DNA of 47,570 nt from Novosphingobium arvoryzae (lineage in GTDB: Bacteria > Pseudomonadota > Alphaproteobacteria > Sphingomonadales > Sphingomonadaceae), in contig NZ_BMZD01000013.1 in assembly GCF_014652615.1 (NCBI RefSeq), positions 1 through 47,570 of the forward strand, in the 5' to 3' direction. The notes beneath the pieces were generated by a model. That model did not search any database. It saw only the letters and a list, made by a program, of their open reading frames with translations, and was not told where the DNA came from. Below are positions 18,333 through 27,193 of the stretch, piece by piece. Each line of letters begins with the position of its first letter. The first letter of the stretch is position 1. A program made the position numbers and the translations under genes.

Positions 18333-20156
18333 ATGACCCAGTTCCGCCCTGCCCTGATCGCCGCCCTGCTGGCCGCCACCGCACCCCTTCCCGCTTTTGC
18401 CCAGGCGGCAGAGCCCACCACTGCCACCGCCGCGCAAAGCGAGCATGACAAGCTGTTCGCGCTGTTCGCCGCTTCGGACGAGGCCGCGCTCAAGCGCAAC
18501 CCGATCGGCGCGCTGTTCCGCGGCGACATGCGCTATGCGGACCGGCTGGGCGATTACCTGACCCCCGAATACAACGATGCCGAACGCGCCGCCGCGCAAG
18601 GCGAACTGGCCCAGCTGGCCCAGATCGACCGCGCCAAGCTGTCCGCGACCGACCAGATCGCCTACGACGTGTTCAAGTATGACCGCTCCGAGACGCTGAA
18701 GGGCCTGACCGAAGAGATCCTGGCGCTGACCGAAGTGCGGCCGATCAACCACTTCTTCGGGTTCCACACATTCTACCCGACGCTGGCCAGCGGCAAGACC
18801 GGCATTCCGTTCGGCACGGTTGCGGATTACGAAAACAACCTGAAGCGCCACGCCGACTACGTGAAGCTGATCGATCGTTCGATCGCCAAGTTCCGCGAAG
18901 GGCAGAAGTCCGGCGTGGTCGAGACCAAGATGACGATCCGCAACGTGATCGAGCAGCTCGACACCCAGCTGAAGCTGCCGGTCGAGGAATCCCCGTTCTT
19001 CGAGCCGGTGAAGAAGTTCCCGGACAGCTTCACCCAGGCCGACAAGGACCGCCTGACCACCGAATACCGCAAGGTGATCGGCGAGCAGCTCTACCCCGTG
19101 CACCAGCGCCTGCGCGATTACCTGCGCGACGATTACCTGGCCAGCGCGCGCGACAGCTTTGGCCTGTCGCAGATGAAGGGCGGGGCCAAGTTGTACGAGT
19201 TGCAGATCGCCAACACCACGACCATGCCGATGAAGGCGGCGGCAATTCACAAGCTGGGCCTGTCCGAAGTGAAGCGGATTCGCGGCGAAATGGAGAAGGT
19301 GAAGGCCGAAGTCGGCTTCAACGGAACGCTGGCGGAATTCTTCAACTTCATCCGCACCGACCCGCAGTTCAAGCGCAAGAGCCGCGAGGAAATCACCCAG
19401 CGCTATTACGACATCGGCAAGCTGGTGGATGCCAAGGTCGGCGACTATTTTAGGGTTCTGCCCAAGTCGCCGCTGCAGATCCGTCCTTACGAGGAATTCC
19501 GCGAGAAGTTCGAAGCGGGCGGTTCCTACCAGCAGGGCACGCCCGACGGCAGCCGCCCCGGCACGTTCTATTTCAACGCCTATGACCTCCCCAGCCGCAC
19601 CACGCCGGGCGAAGTGACGCTGTACCTGCATGAAGGCGCGCCGGGGCACCACTTCCAGATCAGCCTGGCTCAGGAAAACGCGGCCCTGCCCGCATTCATG
19701 CGCTTTGGCGGCAACACCGCCTATGTCGAAGGCTGGGCGCTTTATGCCGAAACGCTGGGCTACGAGATGGGCTTCTACAAGGACCCGTATTCGCGGATGG
19801 GTACGCTGGACGATGAAATGCTGCGCGCGATGCGGCTGGTGGTCGATACCGGCATCCATTCCAAGGGCTGGAGCCGGGAACAGGCGATTGCCTACATGCT
19901 GGCCAATTCCAGCATGGGCAAGACCGACGCCACGGCGGAAGTCGAACGCTATATCGCCATCCCCAGCCAGGCGCTGGCCTACAAGATCGGTGCGCTGACC
20001 ATTCAGCGGCTGCGCGGGCAGGCGGAAAAGCAGCTGGGCAAGAAGTTCGACATTCGCGATTTCCACGATCAGGTGCTGAACACCGGCGCGCTGCCGCTGC
20101 CGGTGCTGGAAGCCAAAATCAAGGCGTGGATCAAGGCGGTCAAGGCCGCCAAATAA
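18333..20156 (+). CDS. DUF885 family secreted peptidase-like protein
   Basis: A 607-residue protein with a signal peptide (MTQFRPALIAALLAATAPLP to AFAQA). It carries the DUF885 zinc-peptidase-like motif HEGAPGHH (about 433-440) and the paired EGWALYAE (about 465-472), the likely metal-binding and catalytic residues. It should work outside the cytoplasm on peptides; DUF885 proteins are thought to be metallopeptidases related to M3/M32 families, but substrate data are lacking. The ATG at 18333 follows AGGAAG. There is 106 nt to the MipA gene on the same strand. Confidence 0.88.
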   Translation: MTQFRPALIAALLAATAPLPAFAQAAEPTTATAAQSEHDKLFALFAASDEAALKRNPIGALFRGDMRYADRLGDYLTPEYNDAERAAAQGELAQLAQIDRAKLSATDQIAYDVFKYDRSETLKGLTEEILALTEVRPINHFFGFHTFYPTLASGKTGIPFGTVADYENNLKRHADYVKLIDRSIAKFREGQKSGVVETKMTIRNVIEQLDTQLKLPVEESPFFEPVKKFPDSFTQADKDRLTTEYRKVIGEQLYPVHQRLRDYLRDDYLASARDSFGLSQMKGGAKLYELQIANTTTMPMKAAAIHKLGLSEVKRIRGEMEKVKAEVGFNGTLAEFFNFIRTDPQFKRKSREEITQRYYDIGKLVDAKVGDYFRVLPKSPLQIRPYEEFREKFEAGGSYQQGTPDGSRPGTFYFNAYDLPSRTTPGEVTLYLHEGAPGHHFQISLAQENAALPAFMRFGGNTAYVEGWALYAETLGYEMGFYKDPYSRMGTLDDEMLRAMRLVVDTGIHSKGWSREQAIAYMLANSSMGKTDATAEVERYIAIPSQALAYKIGALTIQRLRGQAEKQLGKKFDIRDFHDQVLNTGALPLPVLEAKIKAWIKAVKAAK

Positions 20157-20263
20157 GGGCAATCCATGCGCTTTGCGCCAGTCACGCACCGGGCCGATGG
20201 GCGGTGTTGTGGCTGGCGCAGATGCTCCTATAACTGGCTATGGGGGCAGGTACTGGAGCGCGC

Positions 20264-21136
20264 ATGATCGACCTGAAGCATACCTTGGGCGGAGCAATCG
20301 CAGCCACCGCGGCCCTGAGCATGACCATCCCGGCCCTGGCCCAGGCACCAGACAGCGGTCCGCCTGCCGGAATGCCCAAACCGCCTGCCGGAGACCGCTT
20401 TACCATCGGCATCGGTGGCGGGATCGGCCCCGATCATGAGGGCTCCAACGAAACCGATTTCCAGCCCGGCGGGGTCATGCAGGGGCGGATCAGCGGCTTC
20501 GACGTGCAGGTGCGCGGCACCAACATCTATGTCGACCTGATCCGCGACAAGCCCGGCAGCGACACCAACCTGACCTTCGGCCCGGTTGCGCAAGTGCGGC
20601 TGGACAGGACCGGTACGATCCGCGATCCGCGCATCGCCGCGCTGGGCGATCGCAAGACGGCAGTGGAACTGGGCGGCTATGTCGGCGTCGGCAAGCGCGG
20701 CGTGCTGATCCCGCCGGACAGCGTGAATGTCGAACTCAGCTTCGTCCACGATATGGCGGGCGCGCACGGCAGCTACATCCTGTCGCCCAGCGTGTCCTAT
20801 TCCACCCCGCTGTCACGCCAGACCTACGCGCGGCTGGTCCTGTCGGCCGATTATGTCGGCGAAGGCTTCGGACGGACCTATTTCGATGTCACCCCGGCGG
20901 GCGCGGCGGCGTCGGGCCTGACGGCCTATGGCGTGCAGGGCGGCGGGTTCAAGAGCGCGGGCAGCGTGCTGCTGCTGGTGCATGATCTGGGCGGCGATCC
21001 CTTTACCGGGGTCGGCCTGTTCGCACTGGGCGGGTACAAGCGGCTGCTGGGCAAATATGCCGCCAGCCCGGTCGTGCGCGATGCGGGCAGCGCCAGTCAG
21101 GGCTTTGGCGTGGCCGGAGTAACCTACAGCTTCTAG
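20264..21136 (+). CDS. MipA/OmpV family outer-membrane protein
   Basis: A 290-residue exported protein. The signal peptide ends near PALAQA (about residue 28). The mature part is rich in alternating beta strands and Gly/aromatic residues and ends in YSF, a C-terminal aromatic typical of outer-membrane barrels. IGIGGGIGPDHEGSN near residue 48 is the usual MipA/OmpV opening. MipA in E. coli binds MltA and PBP1B as a scaffold; other members act as small porins. GGAG lies six bases before the ATG at 20264. It converges on the transpeptidase-like gene with 3 nt between stops. Confidence 0.85.
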   Translation: MIDLKHTLGGAIAATAALSMTIPALAQAPDSGPPAGMPKPPAGDRFTIGIGGGIGPDHEGSNETDFQPGGVMQGRISGFDVQVRGTNIYVDLIRDKPGSDTNLTFGPVAQVRLDRTGTIRDPRIAALGDRKTAVELGGYVGVGKRGVLIPPDSVNVELSFVHDMAGAHGSYILSPSVSYSTPLSRQTYARLVLSADYVGEGFGRTYFDVTPAGAAASGLTAYGVQGGGFKSAGSVLLLVHDLGGDPFTGVGLFALGGYKRLLGKYAASPVVRDAGSASQGFGVAGVTYSF

Positions 21137-21139
21137 CGC

Positions 21140-21847
21140 TCAGGCAACGTCGATCCGGTCCGCGAACAGCAGACGTCCACCTGACAGGTGCCACAGCGCT
21201 TCGTTGAACTGGTCTGGCGCCATCGCGAAGCAGCCTTCGCTGCGGCCCAGCTTGCCCTGCTTCGAAATCCACGTGGGCGAGGCATAGGTGGCCGGATGCA
21301 TCACGATCGCGCGGTCCAGCGCGTTCGAATTGTCGTGATCCAGCCCTTCCAGGCGGATCGAGGTGCCATACTTGCCCTTGTACCATTCGCAGGTCAGGTA
21401 AGCCCCGCGCGAGGTCGCTTCGGAGCCGGGAACGTTCGAAAACTCCTGCAGGAACCCGCTATGTTCGCGGTCCGAACCGCGCCCGTGGCTGACGTAGAAC
21501 GAACGGATTTCCCCGCGCTCAAGGTTCACGAAGTGAAAGCGCGGCAGGCTGGACGGGCGGGCAAAGTCGGAAATGCCGACGATGTCGTGGCGCCACACGG
21601 TGGCTCCGGCCCGTTCGAGTTCGCGCTTGGCGATTTCCACCAGCTTGGCGTCATAGGCTGGGTTGGGGGCAACGACCGTTGGCAGCGCGGGTTCAACCGG
21701 AGCGGCCGGAACCGGCGGGGCAACGCCCAGTGCCTGGTCGAAAGCCTCGGTCAACGATTGCCCCAGTGCGCGGGCTGGCAAGGCCAGGCCGGCACCCACG
21801 GCCAGCGCCCCGCGGATCAGACTGCGTCGGTTGATATTCTGCGCCAT
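21140..21847 (-). CDS. Murein L,D-transpeptidase catalytic-domain protein (YkuD_2 type), Tat signal
   Basis: A 235-residue protein. The N-terminus, NRRSLIRGALAVGAGLALPA, has a twin-arginine pattern, so Tat export is likely. The C-terminal catalytic domain has SHGRGSD, FSNVPGSEATSRGAYLTCE, LDHDNSNALDRAIVMH and LGRSEGCFAM with the presumed nucleophilic Cys near residue 203. Members are related to L,D-transpeptidases or murein peptidases; the exact reaction is not known. The ATG at 21847 fits the signal; an earlier ATG nine codons up exists. It is the second YkuD-type protein in this window. Confidence 0.85.
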   Translation of the reverse strand: MAQNINRRSLIRGALAVGAGLALPARALGQSLTEAFDQALGVAPPVPAAPVEPALPTVVAPNPAYDAKLVEIAKRELERAGATVWRHDIVGISDFARPSSLPRFHFVNLERGEIRSFYVSHGRGSDREHSGFLQEFSNVPGSEATSRGAYLTCEWYKGKYGTSIRLEGLDHDNSNALDRAIVMHPATYASPTWISKQGKLGRSEGCFAMAPDQFNEALWHLSGGRLLFADRIDVA

Positions 21848-21889
21848 ACCAGCTGTGGATAACCCAATCCGCAACGAGTCGCCAAGCCC

Positions 21890-22387
21890 CTAGGCGGCAG
21901 AACCGCGCCCGGCAGCGCCCAGCCGTTCGAGCGCCGCGCCATCCACCCGCATCACGGTCCATTCATCCATCGAACGCGCGCCCAGCGCCTGGTAGAATCC
22001 GATCGCGGGCGCGTTCCAGTCCAGCACCGACCACTCCAGCCGCGCGCAGTCCCGCTCCACCGCCAGCGCGGCAAGGTGCGAGAGCAGCGCCTTGCCCAGC
22101 CCCGATCCACGCGCCGAAGGCCGCACGAACAGGTCTTCCAGATAGATCCCGGGCCGCCCTTCGAACGTCGAGAAGTTGTGAAAGAACAGCGCGAAGCCCT
22201 GCGGAATGCCGCTGAGTTCACCGATCACGACTTCGGCATAGGGCCGCGCGCCAAACAGTTTGGCCCCCAGCACCGCTTCGTCAAAGCGGACTTCGTGGGC
22301 CAGCTTCTCGTATTCGGCCAGTTCGTGGATCAGCTGCGCGATCAGCGGCAGGTCGGCAGCGGTTGCAGGGCGGATCGAAAGGGTCAT
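21890..22387 (-). CDS. GNAT acetyltransferase, SSAT/diamine acetyltransferase-like
   Basis: A 165-residue GNAT protein. The acetyl-CoA loop RPSARGSGLGKALL (about 88-101) is present. The pattern IYLEDLFVRP, LEWSVLDWNAPAIGFYQALGA and SMDEWTVMRVDG closely follows spermidine/spermine and thialysine N-acetyltransferases. The likely substrate is a polyamine or small amine. Its start overlaps the EamA stop (ATGA), so the two are coupled. A polyamine enzyme (aguB) occurs elsewhere in the window, but 18 kb away. Confidence 0.85.
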   Translation of the reverse strand: MTLSIRPATAADLPLIAQLIHELAEYEKLAHEVRFDEAVLGAKLFGARPYAEVVIGELSGIPQGFALFFHNFSTFEGRPGIYLEDLFVRPSARGSGLGKALLSHLAALAVERDCARLEWSVLDWNAPAIGFYQALGARSMDEWTVMRVDGAALERLGAAGRGSAA

Positions 22388-23298
22388 GCAGGCTTACTCC
22401 CAGCCAGAAATCTTGCCGCCAGTCGCGGCCACAGGATGCCCAGCGCCAGCCCGGCCATGACCAGCGCAAACGCGGTCAGCTTCCAGCCGGGCAAGGCCTC
22501 TTCCATCCACAGCGCCGATGCGCCAAGGCCGAACACCGGCACCAGCAACGACAGCGGCGCGACGCTGGCGGCGGGATAGCGGCCCAGCAACCAGCCCCAC
22601 GCGCCGTATCCGAACATCGTGTTGCCCACCGCCTGCCACGCCACGGCCGCCCAGGTGGCGCCATCGGCATTGGCGATCCCGGTGGAAATGGCGGTCCAGC
22701 CTTCGGTCAGCAGGGCCAGAGCGACCAGCGGCGGCACCGCGAACACGCTGGACCACACGACATAGGCCAGCATGTTGACCGGCCCCGCCGCGCGCGAGGT
22801 CATGTTGCCCAGCGCCCAGCACAGCGCCGCACCCAGCACCAGCGCCAGCCCCAGCGGGGTGGCGCTGCCATCGGTGTGCAGCGCGATGATGCCCAGCCCG
22901 CCCGCCGCCAGCCCCAGCGCGGCGATCTGGAACGGGGCCAACCGCTCTCCGGTCAGCCGCATCGACAGGGCGATGGTGAAGAACGCCTGAGTCTGCACCA
23001 CCAGCGAGGCGAGGCCCGGCGTGATATCGGCGCGCATCGCGGTAAACAGCAGGCCGAACTGCCCCGCCCCGATCAGCACCCCATACGTCGCCAGATTGCG
23101 CCACGGCACCGCCGGTCGCGGCACGAACAAGGCCAGCGGCAGGAACGCGAAGGCAAAGCGCAGCGCGGCCAGCGTCAACGGCGGCAAATGCGCCAGCGCC
23201 AGCTTGATGACCACGAAATTGGTGCCCCACACCGCCATGACGGCCAGCGCCAGCAACAGGTGCAGCGGCGGCAGGACGGAACGGTTGGCGGCGGTCAT
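22384..23298 (-). CDS. EamA/DMT-family transporter
   Basis: A 304-residue protein with about ten membrane helices in two EamA repeats (about residues 10-140 and 150-285), the drug/metabolite transporter pattern. Between repeats the GLGIIALHTDG loop and the TNFVVIKLAL and RPGLASLVVQTQAFF-like stretches are typical. These transporters export amino acids, metabolites or drugs, but the substrate cannot be read. It is translationally coupled to the acetyltransferase downstream, which could mean export and modification of related amines, though this is a guess. Confidence 0.85.
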   Translation of the reverse strand: MTAANRSVLPPLHLLLALAVMAVWGTNFVVIKLALAHLPPLTLAALRFAFAFLPLALFVPRPAVPWRNLATYGVLIGAGQFGLLFTAMRADITPGLASLVVQTQAFFTIALSMRLTGERLAPFQIAALGLAAGGLGIIALHTDGSATPLGLALVLGAALCWALGNMTSRAAGPVNMLAYVVWSSVFAVPPLVALALLTEGWTAISTGIANADGATWAAVAWQAVGNTMFGYGAWGWLLGRYPAASVAPLSLLVPVFGLGASALWMEEALPGWKLTAFALVMAGLALGILWPRLAARFLAGSKPA

Positions 23299-23330
23299 GC
23301 GCGGGCCTTTAGCGTGGCAAGGCCGCGCTG

Positions 23331-23831
23331 TCAGTGCCGGATTACCATCTCGTCGCCTTGCAGCTCCACTTTGCCCAGCTTGCCAAGCACGCTTTGCCCG
23401 AGCAGGTTGACCCCCAGCCCGCGCACGACCACCGCGGGCACCTGGGTAAACTCCGTCTCGCCCAGCGCGAGGCTATCCAGCGTCACGCGCGCGCCATAGC
23501 CGGGGCCGGAAGCGGTTTGCAGCATTGGCACGAAGCTGTCGGGATCAACGGAGATGCCCAGCGCTTCGGCGTCTTCCTCGGTCAGGGCGACCATGTCGGC
23601 CCCGGTATCGACCAGAAACCGGGTGTCCTGCCCGTTGACCAGCGCGGTGGTGTGGAACTGCCCGGAGGAATCGCGCCGGATCACCGTGACATAGGCATTA
23701 CCCGCGCCGTCGCTATCCGCCGCCGCGCTGGCCGCCACGACCGGCGCGTCCGCATCGGGCCGGGGAATCGCCACGGCGAGCAGGGCCATCAGGCCGATGG
23801 CGGACAGGGCGATGGCCAGCAGCCGGTACAT
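23331..23831 (-). CDS. TIGR02281-type retropepsin-like aspartic protease
   Basis: A 166-residue protein with one N-terminal membrane segment (residues 3-22), then a retropepsin-like domain. The catalytic motif is LVDTGADMV with Asp75. The later hydrophobic-hydrophobic-Gly partner is LLGQSVLGKL. Bacterial clan AA proteases of this type (about 160-200 residues) sit in the periplasm anchored by the first helix and probably dimerise to form the active site. The substrate is unknown. It lies 32 nt before the EamA gene and 87 nt after ispG, in a minus-strand run. Confidence 0.85.
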   Translation of the reverse strand: MYRLLAIALSAIGLMALLAVAIPRPDADAPVVAASAAADSDGAGNAYVTVIRRDSSGQFHTTALVNGQDTRFLVDTGADMVALTEEDAEALGISVDPDSFVPMLQTASGPGYGARVTLDSLALGETEFTQVPAVVVRGLGVNLLGQSVLGKLGKVELQGDEMVIRH

Positions 23832-23918
23832 TCCCCCGGCATATCAGGCAGGTATTACCGCTTTGCGAACGGGGGAGAGGGCCGGTGCCGTTTCCACGGT
23901 AGTGGAACAGACTCCAGT

Positions 23919-25052
23919 CTACTTCCCGTGCAGACTGTCCATGCTGGGAACCGCGCCGCTTTCGATCTCGGCGGCCTTTTCCTCGACCAGCCGGACGATG
24001 TGGTCGATCATCCCGTCGTCCTGCACGTGGTGATCGGTCACGCCGCGCAGATAGACCATGTGCTTGCCGTTGCCCCCGCCGGTCACGCCGATGTCGGTCT
24101 CGCGCGCTTCGCCGGGGCCGTTGACGACGCAGCCCAGCACCGACAGGCTCATCGGCGTCTTGATGTGGCCCAGCGCGTCTTCCAGCTTCTGGACAGTGCG
24201 GATCACGTCAAAGCCCTGCCGCGCGCAGCTGGGGCACGAGACGACCCGCACGCCGCGGGTGCGCAGACCCAGGCTTTTGAGGATTTCATAGCCGACCCGC
24301 ACTTCTTCTTCCGGTTCGGCGGACAGGGATACGCGGATCGTATCGCCGACCCCGGCCCACAGCAGGTTGCCGATGCCGATGGACGATTTCACCGTCCCGC
24401 CGATCAGCCCGCCCGCTTCGGTAATGCCCAGGTGCAGCGGGCAATCGACCGCCTCGGCCAGCCCCATATAGGCGGCAACCGCCAGGAACACGTCGCTGGC
24501 CTTCACCGCCACCTTGTATTCGTGGAAATCGTGGTCCTGCAGCAGCTTGATGTGATCCAGCGCGCTTTCGACCAGCGCATCGGGGCAGGGTTCGCCGTAT
24601 TTTTCCAGCAAGTCCTTCTCAAGGCTGCCCGCGTTCACGCCGATGCGGATCGCGCAGCCGTTGGCCTTGGCCGCGCGGACCACTTCGGCCACGCGGCTTG
24701 CCGAACCGATGTTGCCCGGATTGATCCGCAGGCAGGCCGCGCCCGCATCGGCGGCCTCCAGCGCGCGCTTGTAGTGAAAGTGAATGTCCGCGATCAGCGG
24801 CACGCGCGCAGCCTTGGCAATCTTGCGGAACGCCGCAGTGCTGTCCTCGTCCGGGCAGGACACGCGGATCAGGTCCGCCCCGGCTTCCTCGCAGCGGCGG
24901 ATCTGGTCGATCGTCGCCACCGCGTCGGACGTCAGGGTGTTGGTCATGGTCTGCACGGTGATCGGCGCGTCGCCACCCACGGGCACGCTGCCAACCATGA
25001 TCTGCCGGGACTTGCGCCGCGCGATATCGCGCCAGGGTCTGATCGAGGACAT
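23919..25052 (-). CDS. ispG: 4-hydroxy-3-methylbut-2-en-1-yl diphosphate synthase (flavodoxin)
   Basis: IspG (GcpE) converts MEcPP to HMBPP in the non-mevalonate isoprenoid pathway. The 377-residue protein has an N-terminal TIM barrel ([37 protein letters not shown]) and a C-terminal [4Fe-4S] domain with CPSC and [12 protein letters not shown], giving the three cluster cysteines. It supplies precursors for the carotenoid genes further along. The ATG at 25052 (MSSIRPWRD) was chosen over a longer frame; twelve codons upstream are less conserved. It has no close operon partners from the pathway. Confidence 0.96.
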   Translation of the reverse strand: MSSIRPWRDIARRKSRQIMVGSVPVGGDAPITVQTMTNTLTSDAVATIDQIRRCEEAGADLIRVSCPDEDSTAAFRKIAKAARVPLIADIHFHYKRALEAADAGAACLRINPGNIGSASRVAEVVRAAKANGCAIRIGVNAGSLEKDLLEKYGEPCPDALVESALDHIKLLQDHDFHEYKVAVKASDVFLAVAAYMGLAEAVDCPLHLGITEAGGLIGGTVKSSIGIGNLLWAGVGDTIRVSLSAEPEEEVRVGYEILKSLGLRTRGVRVVSCPSCARQGFDVIRTVQKLEDALGHIKTPMSLSVLGCVVNGPGEARETDIGVTGGGNGKHMVYLRGVTDHHVQDDGMIDHIVRLVEEKAAEIESGAVPSMDSLHGK

Positions 25053-25103
25053 GGTGCGCGATATAGGTGGCGCGGCGGCTTCGCGCAAACAGGGAGTTGC
25101 GCG

Positions 25104-25622
25104 CTAGAACACCTGCGCGAACAGGAATTCCGGATCGATATGTTCGCCCACCCGGAACGTGATGTCGGCCACCTTGTCGAACCCATAGCGGCGGTAGAAC
25201 CGGTGCGCCCCGTCGTTATAGGCATAGACCGAAATCTGCACTTCATCAGCCTTGCGGGCAGAAAATTCGCCCATCGCCCAGTCCATCAGCGCCCCGCCGA
25301 TGCCCATGCCGGTGGCGTTCGGATCAGTATAAAGCTGCTTCAACTCCATCACGTTGGCCCCGCGCGCGTGCTCCGGAAAGCCGCAGGTCAGCCCCAGCTT
25401 GCAATACCCCACCAATCGCCCGTCCGCCTCGGCCAGGCGGTAGAGCCGCGCCGGGTTGGCCAGTTCCGCCGCGATCGCGGCTTCGGACAGGCTTTCCGCC
25501 AGAAACGCGTTCAGGTTTTCCGCGCTGTAAAGATGCCCGAACTTGGCAATGAAGCTGTCCGTTGCCAACTGCGAGATGGCCGGGATGTCGGCTTCGGTGG
25601 CGGCGCGCAGGATAAGTTCCAT
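25104..25622 (-). CDS. GNAT acetyltransferase A
   Basis: A 172-residue GNAT-fold protein. MELILRAATEADIPAISQLA is the usual family opening, and the acetyl-CoA pocket is LYTDPNATGMGIGGALMDWA (about 106-125). The C-terminal VYAYNDGAHRFYRRYGF block is typical of strand 5 to helix 4. It is preceded by a second GNAT gene whose stop TGA shares its last base with this ATG (TGATG), so they are translationally coupled. The substrate is not readable. Confidence 0.85.
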   Translation of the reverse strand: MELILRAATEADIPAISQLATDSFIAKFGHLYSAENLNAFLAESLSEAAIAAELANPARLYRLAEADGRLVGYCKLGLTCGFPEHARGANVMELKQLYTDPNATGMGIGGALMDWAMGEFSARKADEVQISVYAYNDGAHRFYRRYGFDKVADITFRVGEHIDPEFLFAQVF

Positions 25623-26086
25623 CACAGTTCCCGGGTCATGCAGATGCTGAAATCGTCGGCCACGTAATCGCCGAAGGGGGCGCATTCGCGGAAACCGTTC
25701 GCTTCGTAAAGCCTGCGCGCGGGCAGGAAGGGCTCCGGCCGTCCGGTTTCCAGGCTGACGCGGGTGTAACCACGCGCCCGCGCGACGCCCAGCAGGTGGT
25801 CCAGCATGGCCCGCCCTGCCCCCTGCCCGCGATAGGCCGGGTCGGCGCGCATCGATTTCAGCTCTCCATGGCGGGCGTCCAGCTGCTTGAGCGCGCCGCA
25901 TGCGGCCAGCCGGTCCCCATCCCACGCGGTGTAGAACGTCACATCGGGCGCGCGCAGCCGCTCGATCGGCATGGCGTGAACGCTGCATACGGGGGACCAC
26001 TGGTGCATCTCCGACAAGTGGAGCCGCAGCAACGCGGCAATGGCCTCGCCGGTCAGATCGTCTTCGCGAATGGAATATTCTTTCAT
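25622..26086 (-). CDS. GNAT acetyltransferase B
   Basis: A 154-residue GNAT protein. The acyl-CoA loop is RADPAYRGQGAGRAMLDHL (about 80-98), followed by VSLETGRPEPFLPARRLYEANGF, close to the YafP/YsnE-type acetyltransferases that act on free amino or phenazine-like substrates. The ATG at 26086 is close to the divergent asparaginase gene (25 nt apart), so both promoters must be within coding or overlapping sequence. It is coupled to GNAT A. The tandem pair suggests two activities in one pathway. Confidence 0.85.
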   Translation of the reverse strand: MKEYSIREDDLTGEAIAALLRLHLSEMHQWSPVCSVHAMPIERLRAPDVTFYTAWDGDRLAACGALKQLDARHGELKSMRADPAYRGQGAGRAMLDHLLGVARARGYTRVSLETGRPEPFLPARRLYEANGFRECAPFGDYVADDFSICMTREL

Positions 26087-26111
26087 GGCTGTGTTCTGCT
26101 ATGACCGCCCC

Positions 26112-27146
26112 ATGATGACAAGTATGAGCCGCCGGACACTGGCAATCGCAGCCTTGACCCTGGCGCTGGGCGCCGCATTCCCGGCCGCCGCGCAGGCAAA
26201 AGAAGGACCTTCCATGACCCAACCCGCCGCTCCCACCTGGAGCCTGGCCATCCACGGCGGCGCCGGCACGATGTCGCGCGAAAAGATGACGCCGGAGAAA
26301 GAAGCAGAATACAAGGCCGCGCTGGCGTTCGCTTTGGAAGCCGGCAGCAAAGTGCTGCGCGAAGGCGGGACCAGCCTCGATGCGGTGGAAGCGGCAGTGA
26401 AGGTGCTGGAGGACGACCCGCACTTCAACGCCGGGCGCGGCGCGGTGTTCACCTATAACGGCGTGAACGAGCTCGACGCCGCGATCATGGACGGGCGCAC
26501 CCGCGCCGCCGGGGCGGTGACCGGCATCACCCACATCAAGCACCCCATCACCGCCGCGCGCACCGTGATGGAAAAAAGCCCGCACGTGTTCCTCTCCCGC
26601 GAAGGGGCAGAGGAATTCGCGCGCGAGCAGGCGCTGGAAATGGTCGATCCCGATTACTTCGCCACGCCCGAACGCTGGCGCCAGCTGGAGGAACTGAAGG
26701 CCAGGAAGCTGGGCTGGTTCGACGTGGACCTGAAATACGGCACGGTCGGCGCGGTAGCGGTCGATACGGCGGGAAACGTCGCCGCCGCGACCTCCACCGG
26801 CGGGCTGACCGGCAAGCGCTGGGGCCGGATCGGCGATTCCCCGATCATCGGCGCGGGCACTTATGCCGATAACCGCGCCTGCGCGATCAGCGCGACCGGG
26901 GCGGGCGAATTCTTCATCCGCGAAGGCGTGGCGCACGAAATCTGCGCGCGGATGCGCTTTACCGGCGAAGGGCCGCAGCAGGCCGCCGACACGGTGATGG
27001 CCAATGTCGCGGCACTGGGCGGCGATGGCGGTGTGATCGTGGTGACGCCCAAGGGTGAGGCGATCTTCAGCTTCAACACGCCGGGCATGTACCGCGGCCG
27101 CGCGACCAGCGCCGGGGTCAAGGAAGTCGCGGTGTTCAAGGACTGA
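26112..27146 (+). CDS. iaaA: Isoaspartyl peptidase / type III L-asparaginase, exported
   Basis: A 344-residue Ntn hydrolase. A signal peptide is present (MMTSMSRRTLAIAALTLALG to about AQAK), so the enzyme is probably periplasmic. The mature part opens with WSLAIHGGAGTM and contains NAGRGAVFTYNG and the self-cleavage site KYGTVGAVAVD, where Thr211 becomes the N-terminal nucleophile, then GGLTGKRWGRIGDSPIIGAGTYA-type substrate loops. It hydrolyses isoAsp dipeptides and L-asparagine. The ATG at 26112 is inferred; ATGs at 26115 and 26124 would shorten the signal slightly. It reads into a hairpin at 27154-27193. Confidence 0.9.
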   Translation: MMTSMSRRTLAIAALTLALGAAFPAAAQAKEGPSMTQPAAPTWSLAIHGGAGTMSREKMTPEKEAEYKAALAFALEAGSKVLREGGTSLDAVEAAVKVLEDDPHFNAGRGAVFTYNGVNELDAAIMDGRTRAAGAVTGITHIKHPITAARTVMEKSPHVFLSREGAEEFAREQALEMVDPDYFATPERWRQLEELKARKLGWFDVDLKYGTVGAVAVDTAGNVAAATSTGGLTGKRWGRIGDSPIIGAGTYADNRACAISATGAGEFFIREGVAHEICARMRFTGEGPQQAADTVMANVAALGGDGGVIVVTPKGEAIFSFNTPGMYRGRATSAGVKEVAVFKD

Positions 27147-27153
27147 CCTGCCG

Positions 27154-27193
27154 GGCGGACAAGCGCGGGTTGCTTTACCCGTGCTTGTCCGCC
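27154..27193. terminator. Bidirectional hairpin between iaaA and the RDD gene
   Basis: A 17-bp inverted repeat (27154-27170 with 27177-27193, one G-U pair) surrounds the loop TGCTTT. It starts 8 nt after the iaaA stop and overlaps the last codons of the convergent RDD gene, whose stop lies in the loop. Both transcripts could end or be stabilised here. No long U tract is present on either strand, so it may act as a Rho-blocking or end-protecting structure. Confidence 0.6.

Noticed and set aside
23334..25667. 777-codon plus-strand frame opposite the aspartic protease, ispG and a GNAT gene
   Set aside because: Antisense shadow; the minus-strand genes have intact catalytic motifs and this frame has none.
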